Of a stretch of 64,000 nucleotides of DNA, positions 44,835 through 57,400 are shown one piece after another. Source of the stretch: Pegea sp. RAD2-039. Its lineage: Eukaryota > Chordata > Thaliacea > Salpida > Salpidae. The notes beneath the pieces are model-generated. The model was not told where the DNA came from and ran no database searches. It was given only the letters and a program-made list of their open reading frames with translations. Location: the NCBI GenBank assembly GCA_034620365.1, contig JAQGEQ010000335.1, positions 248,001-312,000 on the forward strand, given 5' to 3'. Both the position numbers and the translations under genes were made by a program. The stretch's first letter is position 1; the number at the start of each line of letters is the position of its first letter.

Positions 44835-47800
44835 GTATTTTGTTCAAATTTTTAACAGTGTCCAAATATTTCTGAAACTTTGTCCCTCACTGGGTTCAGA
44901 AAAGTTTGAAAATCTTTCTTTGTAAGGAAAATTCGAAAATCTGTGGACAGTCGGGGATTTTGAAGATACAACTTAAAGTTCTTTGTAAAAATTCCAGCCA
45001 GGAACTCTATAGTTTAGGTGATATGAAGATAAGAACTCAAAGACTTCTTTTTATTGCGGATTTGAAATGGGTCCATCTTTATATTGCTAACACTGTACTT
45101 CTTATGATTTTATTGATTGATGCAATTTAAATCTCTCCTCAGGTGTTAGCCACTGTCATCTCCTTTTAATATTTTCAAGTGACAAGAAAAAGTTTAAATA
45201 ATCACAAAAACACTTAACACTTGTAAGCCTTATAAAAATAAAATATAGCCTAAAGCTTTGTTCAAATAGAATTTACAAAAAAAATATTTCATGATTGCTT
45301 TCATACTTTGCTTAAGAAGTTTTTAAAAAGAGGTGGTCCCCTGAAAAAGGGAACATCACTTCCTTGCACTCTAACAAACTGCTGCAAAAATGTATCAACA
45401 AAAGAACGAGGCGTTAAATGATTTATTAGTTTAAATTTAAATCTTTCAATATTTGCATTGGTCTTGAAACTCAATATTTCCTCTTAGGTTGTTTATCTTT
45501 TCGCTTAACATTTTAAATTTATTATTTCTTTCTGTTTGATTTAAAAGGTATAATTAATAATTATAATTAAGCTTTTCTTCTTCTAAATAACAAACTTTGG
45601 ACATAAAAAGGTTTAAATAAATTTGCAAAGTTGCCTTTCTTTACTTTGCAAGTTTTGATGTTTTTGTAATTAATGAAAATTTAAAATTTTAAATTAGACT
45701 TTCAAATCGATAATCTAATTTTGAGAGCATAAAAAGACATTTGGTAACTTCAGTTTGAATTGTCAGGTTATTTAACAGCTGTGTTGAAAAGTTTGTAATA
45801 ACTTCAAAATTCTTCCTCTTAAGTAGATTCTGTTGTATATGAAGACGATTAATTTGCCTTTATCAGTAAGTTATCCAACTTAATTTGTCCAACTTAAATC
45901 TAAAAACAGGGTTTCTCAATTGAAATAAGTTGAACAACTTTTAAAAATCAATTTGTAGATAATTTTTTGCTTTTATTAGTGTAAACACTATTGTTTGATT
46001 TCTTAAGAAACTTGTCTTAAGTCTGTTTGTGTCCAAAATATAATAAATGAATAAAATAAAGAAAGTCATAACTTTTGGTTTTTTAAGGTTTTTTAATGAA
46101 ACCGATCGCAAAATAGAAAAAGCTAAATAAAAAACCCAAAAAAGGTTTGAGTGATTTTCTTTTGTTTAAATTTAACTATTTACATATTCTATGAATTTAC
46201 GGGAGAAAGTAGATCTACAAAAAAATGAAGATGCATTAATCAGGTAAACAAAAATCAAATCTTCAGATAAAGACTAAATTAGAAGTGACATGTATCTGAT
46301 ATCATTGATATAAAATTATTTTTAAAAATCATCTCGTTTAACTGTTAAAGGATTTATCACAAAAAGTTTCTTAAAAACTGAAATATTTTCTAATCTGTAA
46401 AAGCTACGTAAATAATCAATCACAAAATCAAAATAGTGTTGTAAAGATTCACTTTTGTGATGATACATGAGCATTTAAAACAACAAATTATTTTCCTGGA
46501 TTTCTTTACCTACCAGGTTTCAAAGCAAAAAAAGAAATTGAGAAATATAATCTTAGTGAAAAAAGTTATTGATGTTAAATAATTTTCAATAGCTTTTTAT
46601 CGTTTGAAAATATTTAAGTCACTTAATCAATGGTTACAAACAGATTTTTACAAAAAATATAGAATAATATATTATGTATTGCATATCACTTATTTTTTAA
46701 AAGATGCATAAGTATCAAATCAAAATGTAATTCATTCTGAAGATAAATTTTAATAAATTTACAAGATGATTGTTTTAAATGCATTTTTTAGCGAATTGAA
46801 CGTTTGGTTTTTGATTCATAATCTCAAATCATGTCTACAATAACAATCAAAAAAACTTTTCAAACTTTTTTAGGTAAAAATATATTTGAAAAGACTCTTA
46901 CTGAAAACAAGTTTTTTTTATAAATTTTGATTAGATTGAAGCAATTTGATATATGGATTATTCTATTAATAAGATCTTTAAACATCTACTTCTTCTAAAT
47001 AAACCTTATAAAGAAAACAGCTAATTTGTTTTAAATAATTGACTGAATTTAACTGGAGGCTCAAAAATGTTCTTCAAAAAAGTAAAAGAAATTAAATAAA
47101 TGTTGATAAAACTGAAACTACAAAAGATTTATTTGGAAAGCTAAATATTTAATTTCTTTAACTTAAGTATTTTGAAAACAACTAAAAAAGGTTTTTATAC
47201 TCTGGCTTTTATTTACTAAGAAAAAAGAAAGAAAAAAATTGATTATTATTCAAATAAAAATGCTCATGAACTAATTAAAGTTAATAGAAAGCACATGAGA
47301 GGTATTAAACAAAAGTAATTCAATATTTAGATTACTTTTCTAGTAGAATTAAATGTAAAATTAATATACAAATATGGTTACACTTAAAATCATTATTACT
47401 AATACAACTTTCTTAAATTTATGAAGATCGATGAAATGTATTTAACTTTCTTAATGTATGACTGGTTTTCAGAGGTTAAACATTTTTGTAAGTTGAGCTA
47501 CTTTATATTTAAACAAATAAAAACTTGGAAATCTTGAGTTTAAAAAGTTAGTATCTCAATGGAGGTTAATTAATCATCAAAAAAACGTTCTATTTTAGTC
47601 ACTAACTCAACATTTTGAAAAAAAAAACTTGTGCATAAGACTACAAACTTTTTTTTTAATTCAGCAGTATATACATTTATATCATAATAAGTCGTAATTA
47701 CTGCTTGCACCAGAGATTGTAAACGAGTTTTTAAACCGAAATTTAAAACTTTTTAAATACCAGTTTTAAAATAAAGCTCTTTATATCAACGAAACCTTTA

Positions 47801-48260
47801 GACCGCTCTTGGTGGCTTACAACTTTTAAACTCCAAACTAAATCACTAATTAACGAGTTAAATTAATGTTTAAGCTAGTAGGATAATTTCACTGCATATT
47901 TAAAGTTTTATTTGTTTCTTTAAAAATAGGTTTTTCTAAAAAATGTTTGTTTAGTTTATCGAAATTTATAATTTTTGTTGTAAGCTTTATCTTTTAAAAG
48001 ATATAGTTTGATTGTGATCCTGGAAAAACTAGAAAGAGATTTTTCAAGTTATTTTTTGTTTCACTGTTATACAAGTAAGCATGTTGCTTTCTATTCTGTA
48101 TGTTCTTTAAAATAGGTATAATAAAAGTAAATTTAAAAATATAAATCATCAAAATTTACTGTAAATTCCTAGCATTAAGTGAATTATCATTTTCTGAATT
48201 GTTCAACTATCTTTTTATAAACAATAGAAAGCAGATTGTAAAAGAGAGAAGCTGTCAGAA
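44835..48260. other. gene-poor AT-rich region
   Basis: No supportable exon, RNA gene or mobile element in this 3.4-kb stretch. It separates the LINE fragments from the COG6 3' flank. Confidence 0.55.
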
Positions 48261-48378
48261 CGACACTGAGTACAGTGACGAACTGTCTACGAGGCTCCAA
48301 CTCCGGTTTTGAATTTAGAGTTTTGCATCTCCTAGAAGTATGATCATTAACAACAAGGTCCTTTCTACCGTTGTGAAA
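48261..48378 (-). repeat. SINE-like repeat lacking the tRNA head
   Basis: About 120 bp similar to 53640-53770 in the same orientation. Both start with cgacactgagt and share the exact run gagttttgcatctcctagaa. This copy has no tRNA-like part, as expected of a 5'-truncated SINE if the element reads on the minus strand. Confidence 0.7.
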
Positions 48379-48564
48379 AGATCAAATTTTATAAAACTCA
48401 AGTTAAAAGTTTGAAGATGTGAATATTTATTTGAAAAACTAGTTTTACTCAAAACCCCAGAAGGGAAACAGAAAAAAAACGTTTTAAGTATAATCAGATG
48501 TTTATTAAATACATGTATAATATAAAAAGTAAATATTTGATACATATAAAATGAAGAAATGCTG

Positions 48565-51143
48565 TTAGCAAAGTAATAAACGAATTTGTTGAGGAGTTTT
48601 TGCGTTGCATGGTTCGTATCTATTACTTGGATCAAAAAAAGCATCGTAAACTGTAGCATAAGCATTTGCAACTAAATCATATGATCTAGTTGTAACCACT
48701 TCTTTTAACGTCGCACTTGCTAGCAGAGAAACCTGGAAGATATCGATGAGATAATTATGTGTGAAAACTTATCTATTTACTTGTTGCAGCATTGCTTGAT
48801 TGGTTGTTAGCATAACCGCTTCAAACTGCTGGAATGAGTTCACCATAACATTCCGATTAAGTTCATTGATAGTTGAAAATGGAACTGAAGTTTTATTACT
48901 TTCATGTTTCAGTATCAGCTTATAAACATTTCCAAGACCTCCAATATTCATCAAGTCAGATGTCTGGGTTTTAAAAGAGTTAATTTTTTGTTGTTAACTC
49001 AACACAACAACATACTTGCTCATTTACCAAAGTATCTGTATGTGCTTCCATTTGTGCAGAAAGCATTTCTATCCTAATTATTAAAGTTTTTAAATTTGAA
49101 TCGTTACAAACTAGAAGCTAACCTTTCATCTGTAAACTCATACAAAGAAAGAACAAATTTGATTGAATGAATGCAATTAATCATGTAGCAAGCCATATCA
49201 GCGGGTCGTAATTGACTAGCAGAAATTTGACACATTTTCAGAAGAGGATCAATCAGATGATTCATTATCTGAAAGTTTAAAGGATAATTATTGATTATCA
49301 ACAAGCAAATATTTCTAAACCTGAAATAAATTTTCTTTTCTTTCTTTAATTTGAACGATAGACGCATCATATGTATCGAATAATTCTTTGAGTAACTTCA
49401 GAGTTTCATTTAAGGTTCTAGGTGGTGATAAGTCTCGAGGAGGTAGTTCTATCCGCTACAAAAACTTAAAATTTGAGAAGTAATCGAAACTATGTACTCT
49501 TACTTTATCCAATAATTTGCTAGATAGCAATTGTAAGCTGGTGAAAAACAGCTTGTTACACAGAATTGAAGTTTCATGAAGAATTTCTACCAGTTTGCAG
49601 CTTTCATCACCAATAACTTCCCTACGAAATAAACGATTAAGTTCAGTAGAAGGAGTATCAGCTCACTTACAAAATGGTCAGATGATAAAACTTCAACAAG
49701 TTAGTCATTCTGTACAACACTAAAGTATCTGGTTGAGAAACCAACACCTGTTCCACACGAACACGAAAAGACTCTATAATCCCCTCAAATATACTACCTA
49801 ACAAACCCTCTACTTTTTGTAATGATGCTGTCGAGCAAGTTAGTTGATCAAATAGAATGTCACTAACTGAGACTAACTTGTATCACAGTTGTTTAGCAGC
49901 TGAAGAAGATTCTCTTTCTCTGAGGCAAGATTCTGATGAAGCCATGCAAGTATATCACCAGCATATCTAATAGGATCATGTGCGTGTAATTCTATTGGAC
50001 GATCATGTCGATTATTAGAGTTTCCACGAGTTAAAGCATTACTAAACCCTTGAACAACAGACCCTCGACGGGAATTAACATACTCTTCTAAACAATAACT
50101 GTTTACAAAATGTTCCATGTTAGATGATTGTTCAACTAAACTGTGAACTCACGTAAAAAGAACATTTCTGGATTGCAACAATTTCATTGCTTCCTGCTGC
50201 ATTGGAGTTATATCAAAATTCTGAGTTGTCATTGATCGGCATTGACTTTGACTCCATCTGTACAATCGTTCAAATGCTGTCTCTTGTTGTAAGGCCATCT
50301 GTTCCATGATCTCTAAACTATTAAATCAGTTTTAGTTGGTGGTGAAGATATTTGTATGCTTTATACCTTGCAGTTTGTTGATTGGTTCTCAGCAACACTT
50401 TCACTTCAGTGTGAATTTTTTGAATCTTTTTTAAAACTTCAAAAAATTCCTGAAATAAAATCATGAATTTTTTTTTTAAATAATAAATCAAATTTACTGG
50501 TTTAATATTTCCATCTTTTGAAGCTCTTAGAATATCTGTCTCTTCTGGTTTTAATTGAAACTTTTCAATAAAACTTCCAGCTAGCTGACATTGTAACTCC
50601 ACCTTTTTTTCTTCTTCTTGAAGTCGACTTGTTTTTGTAATCAACTCTTGAGTTTGCTCTTTAGTTGTCTAAATCAAATCAAAACTAAAAAATTCAACTA
50701 AAGTTTATTCTTTGATCAACTCACCAATAAACGTGAGATCATATCATTACAACAAAACGACATCGCTTCAACATCTTTATGTATTGCTTCTAAATCCTAC
50801 AAAAGATGAATTTAATCACTTACAACAAGAACACAGTAGATACTTTAATCATGTGGCTGAATGCATCTACAAACTCTTCATTAATTGTTAAAATTCTTCT
50901 TTCAATTTCACTTCTTAAGCTTCGGCGAGATTGGATATTATTCTCTGTGAAAAATGTGGACACAGTCTTAAGGACATCTACAAGCTCCTAAAGAAAAAAT
51001 ATAAAAATAATTAAGTTTAGTTAGTGGCAAAATAAAAAAATAAAATTTTAAGTCACCTTATCGTTATCTAATCTTGTACTCAGAATTTTTTTGAGTTTTC
51101 TTGTCAAAGGATTAAAATCTTTATTTGCAACATTATCTTCCAT
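48565..51143 (-). CDS. COG6: conserved oligomeric Golgi complex subunit 6, 635 aa, 14 exons
   Basis: COG6 is a lobe-B subunit of the COG tethering complex, needed for retrograde traffic within the Golgi. Exons: 51057-51143, 50844-50987, 50725-50796, 50498-50668, 50367-50449, 50153-50317, 49878-50098, 49671-49827, 49504-49621, 49321-49455, 49123-49268, 49016-49073, 48781-48963, 48565-48732; 1,908 bp, phases all consistent. Family landmarks: coiled-coil N-terminus starting NPLTRKLKKIL, LEIMEQMALQQETAFERLYR, NALTRG, HAHDPIRYAGDILAWLHQ, ASEKENLLQLL, VLYRMTNLLKFYH, DPLLKMCQISASQL, LYEFTDER and a final TPQQIRLLL. Length is close to the ~657-aa human protein. Thirteen introns run 47-69 bp. A minus-strand AATAAA lies at 48,501-48,506. 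Confidence 0.96.
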
Positions 51144-53639
51144 TTTATAAGATAATAATTCGGTGAGTATAAGATTTTGAAAAAAAGAGGATATGGATAT
51201 CTATAATTGAATCCACAATTAAAACTCAATTATTATCAGAATACTTTTGAATTTACTTATGATTAAAATTGATTAAATTTATAACTAGCAGAATAACAAT
51301 AGTACTTATAGTAAGCACTTTAAGTTTCATTCTAACTTAATTATTAGGATATACTAAAACTAAAATAGTGATTTTTTAAATTTTACTTAAGAGTTTTAAG
51401 CAAAAAAGTAGACTTTAAGTAATTATATATCAAAAAAATAACTTATTTATTCTATTCAATAGTAAAGCACAAAAATTATAGAAAAACATTTATTAGTTTT
51501 TTAAGCAATTATAATAAAAAATCTTTTTAAATTTGAGACAACTATTTAATATATTCATTAAAATGCTTGATTTAAAATAAGAAAAAACTGAAATAATTTA
51601 TTTTTAATGTTTAACAAATTATATTTCAAAATCTCTAAAAACTTTTTATTAAATTTACTTTGATAATACAAACAACTTTTTTTTATAATCTAATTTACCA
51701 TGTACTTTTAAAACCAAATTATACTGATGAAGGCAAAAAATTTTGCTATAAATATTAATTAGTAATATTAATCAGTTCTAACTAAACAACAATATATATA
51801 AAAATTACATTATGTATAAAACTCGTAAAACAAGATAAGGGTATTATATTCCATTAATTAAAAACAAACTATTATGGTGTATTACAGTTTTGTAAAAACT
51901 TAAAAAAAGTCTTATAAGGGTTAATGAACAATAATTATAAAAATATTTTAATTCTAAGCATAATTAAAGACAAACTAAAATAAAAACAAAATATGTAGTC
52001 ATAGATGCTTCAAATTTGTAATGCTAATGTTAAGCGTTTTATTTTGTATACTGTTAAACTAGATTATTTAAACAACTAACTGCTTAATAAGTTTACGTAT
52101 AGTAAACATTTTTACCATTTCAAAGTACATTCTAAATTAATCATCCTATTTTTCTTAAGTAAAATCTAGATTTAAACTAGAAAGAAACTTTCTTAAGCAT
52201 CATACAAAGCTTCTATTTAGATTGAGAAGGTAGAAAACTTAAGAGTAAACTCTAAACATATTTAAATAGAATATTCTAATGTAGTTTACATCAAATGTTT
52301 ATCATCAATAATCAACTATTTTAGGCGCTATTCTAAGGAGTTCCAAACATACATCTTAAAGCCAATTGATAAATGGAAGAAAGTTGCCACCAAAAGTTAA
52401 GATATTTGCTAATATGGCAGCATTTCTTTCTAATAACAGATCAAAGGAAGATCAAACTCTAGAGATTTCAAAAAAATACAAACTAGAAATTAACAACAAA
52501 AAGTATTCTTTTTATATTATTAGTAGCAGTAGGTTTGAAAAAAGTGCAGAATATTTAGTACTATGTTGATACTAATACCTGCCCCGGAAAGTTTTCTTAA
52601 AAATTTTCTTAAAACAAAATTTAAACATTAAACGCTTTATTTTTTTGTATCGAAACATCTTTAATTTCATAAGAAGATATCTAAAATACAGGTTGAAAGG
52701 TTTGTTTTTATAGAAAAAATAGTTTGTTAATTGCTATTTCTATTAAGTAAAACCATAACTTATACAATTTGAACATAATATGATTACAGAAAGGCAAAAG
52801 AATTTAAACGTATAAGTAATGAATAAAACAAATTGCAATTTTTGATTTATCATATTAATAATTGAATTTCTTATAACGCAGGTTCTTATAACACTCGGTA
52901 TATTTTTTGTAAAATGTCAAAAGAATAATAACAAGATTTTTTATTCTGTTTATTTCCCGATTTTTATATAAACTAGCTCTAAAGCTATACAATTATGTAG
53001 ATAACAAGTTATTAAGCTTTAAATTCTTAAAAACAATAAATTAGTGATATCATTAATTAGATCTTATCGGATCCAACTCTTTAGGGAAGCAAAATTTAAA
53101 TAAATTGATATTTACGATGAAAACTGCACCCAGAAAGAACATCTTCATCTTCATCCTCCATCGGAATTAGCATATTAAGATGCAGCTTCAACTCCGTAAT
53201 CTGCCAAGATTGAACCAAAGTTCTTATTCATGAGTTTCTGTCGTATGTGAAAAAAAATTGGAAATAAATAAAAGAAAATGTTCTCGAAATTGTATCCACC
53301 CCAAATCTTGTGGATTTTAACAAAGAACAAACCTTTAAGTAGAATTTACATCAAAAATATTAACTGATCGATAATACATCCGTAAAACTAGCTGTTGGGG
53401 TATAACCTGTAACCACTAAGGAGTTCTTCTTATTGCACTACGAGATTCATACTGGAGTAAATAAACTGTGGATTTACTTATTGGTGTTCCGATGTTTATT
53501 AAAACTGGTTATTTTGGATATTAAGTTGGTGAGTCATCTGTTTTCGGTGATCTATGGTATTAATTTATCAATTTGTTTGGTGGTATACTTACAAAAGTAA
53601 GAAACTATCGAAAGATTAATGCAAAGACTAAATACAAAA
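51144..53639. other. intergenic region between COG6 and the connexin 3' end
   Basis: AT-rich and without a supportable exon. It holds the COG6 promoter side just right of 51143. No distinctive element seen. Confidence 0.55.
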
Positions 53640-53858
53640 CGACACTGAGTCCAGTGAAGAACTGTCAGCGAGGCTTCAACTTTGACTTTGAGTTCGGAGT
53701 TTTGCATCTCCTAGAAGTGTCGTCATGAAACAGACTAACAAGTTCTCTCTACCAGGATTGTTATGGAACTTTCCTTGTCGCAAATATGTGTTCGCCCGGC
53801 TCGAACCCGGTGACTTCCGCATATTAAGCGGAAGTGATAACTACTACGGAGGCAAACA
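53640..53858 (-). mobile_element. probable tRNA-derived SINE
   Basis: Read on the minus strand, a tRNA-like head (53858 to 53789) is followed by a ~130-bp tRNA-unrelated body (to 53640), which recurs at 48261-48378. A pol III promoter head plus a repeated body is the standard SINE layout. Only two relatives are visible in this window, so family status is an inference. Confidence 0.65.
53789..53858 (-). tRNA. tRNA-like sequence (SINE head or pseudo-tRNA)
   Basis: The ends TGTTTGC and GCGAACA can form a seven-pair acceptor stem with one T-G pair. The anticodon arm is strong (CTTCCGC and GCGGAAG around loop TTAATAT; by position the anticodon would be AAT). GGTTCGAGCC is a perfect B box. The overall sequence recalls tRNA-Val, but the D arm is shortened and the T stem is imperfect. 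A functional tRNA is doubtful. Confidence 0.5.
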
Positions 53859-54445
53859 TTAAATTAAAATTTAAAGTTTAGCGATCCTTGTTAAATTTCA
53901 AACGCAGAGTTAAACTCTAATTACTAGTTATTGAAGCAAGAATCCTTTCTAGTTAAATTTGTCAGAGTCAAAAGCAAGTTTATACCTGAAGATGTGGGTT
54001 TCTAAACGCTTACAGCTTCTCGCGGTTAAAACAAGTTAACCAAGATATTTTAAACTTGGGTAGCTAAGAGGTGAATAAGCTTTTGCGTTAAAACCTTTCA
54101 TTGAAATGATTTTAGTTTTTTAGTAAGCACGCTTTTGTAGATTGTATTTGTTTATTAAAAACGTGAAATATTTCAAAAGTAAGTAAAAAATTGTTGAATC
54201 TAAAATGATCTGGAAAGTGCATATTCATCATTTTGTAAAATAAAAGTTTGTTGTTAACAATAAAAGTCTCTTTTCTTCTTACATCTTCCTTCAAACAAAC
54301 ATCTTTTTGGCATTATTGAGACATTTTATAGAAATGAAAATATAAAGACAAATCAAAGCAAATAAAGCTTGCAGAGTCCTCTTCTTCCTTTATCGCTGAT
54401 CCAACAGGGAGTAATCACATAGCTGAGTAATTCATTTTGCATTTC

Positions 54446-57400
54446 TTAGTAAGAATCCATAGACTGATCATGATTATTTTGGCCTATGTCTTCTTGCATT
54501 TGTTGATCAAAGTCATCTGCACCGTCATTGAAGCTTCCAACCTCAAACGACTGATCATTATCGTAAATTGAGCTAACAGCTTTAGAATCAATCGATTTAT
54601 CACTGTCGTCTTCGTCTTCTTCCGAGCTAGAAGTCGAAAGCGTTGATGCAGATAATGCTTCTTCTTCTTCCTTAGCTATCAACGTTATACTGTAAAAACA
54701 GTTTAATTCATATCAAGTTTTTAAATTTGTCTTAATCTCTACAACCTTCGAAGACGTAAAAAGTTATCTGGTCTTCTACTCCACCATCTCTGTTTAGCTT
54801 TACGGCTAGCAATTTCCATACGAGCCTGGTGATCTGTGAAATTGTGTGTAAGTGAATCACACTTTGAATTTCAAAGTTTATATAAAATCATTTGGAGATC
54901 GTTTTACTTAGACTATAAATATAATCATTTTCTGAAAAAAACTAAAAGTTTTTTTTTTAAATAAACAAAAAAATCTACCAATGTTTGAAAGCGTTTTGTC
55001 CTTAAACACTCGCCAACAAATTCGACGAATCATGATAAACAATTCATAAATTGATAATGTTACGCAACAAATTGTCACACTAAACATGAACCACAACATA
55101 ATGGTTTTTTCTTGTGGTCGGGAAATGAAACAGTCCACCTGAAAAGTAACAAAAATACTCTTAAGTGGCTAAAATGAACTTTACATTTGAAAACCTTTAG
55201 AATAAGCTGCTGTAAGTAGGAAAAAGATGATCAAGAAATAGATAAAAATACATTCTATCGCTTATCACGATTCAGGTTGCTTGAAAATGTTTACTTTTAA
55301 ATATTTTTATTTATTCTTGCTGTCAGATTGCTTTTCCTTAATTGATATAACATCAATCTAATCTCGGCTTATCTTCAAGATACTTCCTGCTTTATTCATA
55401 ATGTTTCCGAACTTGCCATTTTAAAATACTTTTACCGAAATTTCATTACTTCAGAAATTCAACAATTTTACACAAAAAATTAAATAAATTATCATCTTTT
55501 AACTACAAATTGATTTTACTGTGTTTGGACACGGCCTTTTCTCACAACGGAACACATTTGGTACGTTGAAGTCAAAGAAAAGATATTGTAGCAGCAAGAA
55601 ACCACCCTCTACCAGTAATCGGAGCACGCTTTGAACAAAGTAAGCATTTTCGATCTTTTTCTCAATTTTTTTGATCTCCAAATCATTACTGATACTTCGA
55701 CTACTGATAAAATTTTGTTTACTATCATTCATTTTTGCTTCTATCTTGCTATTTGCTGTTTTTTTAGCTGATAAAGTATCCGCTACTATAGATGAAGGCA
55801 AAGGACTTGCTAAAAGCAAGTTGTTTTTGGAATGAATTACAGTTTTAACGCGTTTCTTCTCATTCACTGTAAACATGGAAGGGTGCATGGGCGAACTGGT
55901 TTCTATTGGTCCAAAAAAGTAACTTTTGTGCGCAAAAGGACGTTGAGTAAGATCAGAGTAACGACTTGTGGAAGCGAATGAAATAGTTCGCTTTCCAAAG
56001 CTCTGTGTTACTCGATATTCTGAATTTATTGAGTTGGTTTGCATAATTTTGCCACTAGAAACTTCACTCAGACGAACGCATTCCATTATGATATTCTGAC
56101 GTTTTATGTTCCCAAGTTTTCGAGCAAGTGGTCGATTACCGGACCTTAAGCTCTGAAATAACAAATTGTACCTTTCAGTAATCTACTTTTTCTAATCAAA
56201 CAAAATTTAGAGTTATATTAGATAAGATTCAGATTAACTCTAAGACCCTCACCCGAGTCTTTGTCGCTATATTTCGACAATCGCTAACAAAACTTCTTTC
56301 CCGCCTTTCAAGTCTTTCACCTACTTCTCTTGTTTTCAGGGTAATTGAAGTGAAGCGAGGATAATTTCTTCTGATGTTTCTCGACAAATGCCTCTCCACA
56401 AATAAATCATTTTTCTTCATTTCTGTTTTTGCACTGTAGTCTCTATTTGATACAACATTTTCATCTTGTTGATAAACCAACATTCATTTTTAATAATTTA
56501 ACAAAGTTGAACAAATTTTAAAGTATAGACAATAAGAATATGATAGATTATCTATTATCTATGAAAATATTACGGAATAAATTAAATAATCTTTTAAATA
56601 ATTGACAGTTTCAACCTGAGCTGCTTGTTGTAATGTGGTAAGTTTGCCATCCTACTAAACCTTTCATTAAAGTAGGGTTTTTTACGAAGTAAAGCTTGTA
56701 AAGTGTTTGCACAATGAGTTTTCTCATTGTTGCTATACATTTGTACCTTAAAAAAATACAAATATTCAGTAAATCAACTTAAGTCGTTTTGATGCAGTTT
56801 CAAAGCAAAAACATGATGCAAACTTGTCGCCTCTAAGATCTTTAGTTTGTTGATCTACTTTATTGCAATAATAAAAGGATTAATTATTCATTCAGGAATT
56901 TATCAGAACTATTTTTACTACTTTTGAAGTTTCAGATTTACAACTATAGCTGTAGACTCTTATAGAATATGAGATGCAGTTTGTTGAAGATATTTACAAA
57001 GTTCAATTATATTTAGACCAATTCTTATGAGGAATAAATGCAGAAAAGTGATATAATCTTGGAAACTTTAAGTTTGACTAGAGTAATTCTAGCTGCTTTA
57101 ATTTTTTATAAGCCTTAGAATTTTTAACATTAATTATTATTGAACATAAAAATGCTAGGGAATTAAAATCGTTTTCGAGCGAGACTCGAAATAAAACTTG
57201 ACTCATAGCCAAAGATAACAAATCTATTTTCATTTTCTAAATTCAGTAATGGCAATTACAAGCTCGGTACATTTGCTATAAACGCTTGTCAATCATCAGT
57301 TGCTATAGCGACAGCAAACTAGTATGTTTCTTTGGAAGAAATAATTTATAATTTATCAAGTTGAGACAGGAAACTGGCTCTAAACAAACTGTTTCTTGTT

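Noticed and set aside
44906-45130. 74-codon frame on the plus strand
   Set aside because: Adjacent to LINE debris, no motif and no splice support.
49827-49878. Apparent frameshift and stop in COG6 after NNCDTS
   Set aside because: A 50-bp intron (GTTAGT...GACAG, with a CTAAC branch-like site) restores both frame and the expected spacing to the next conserved block.
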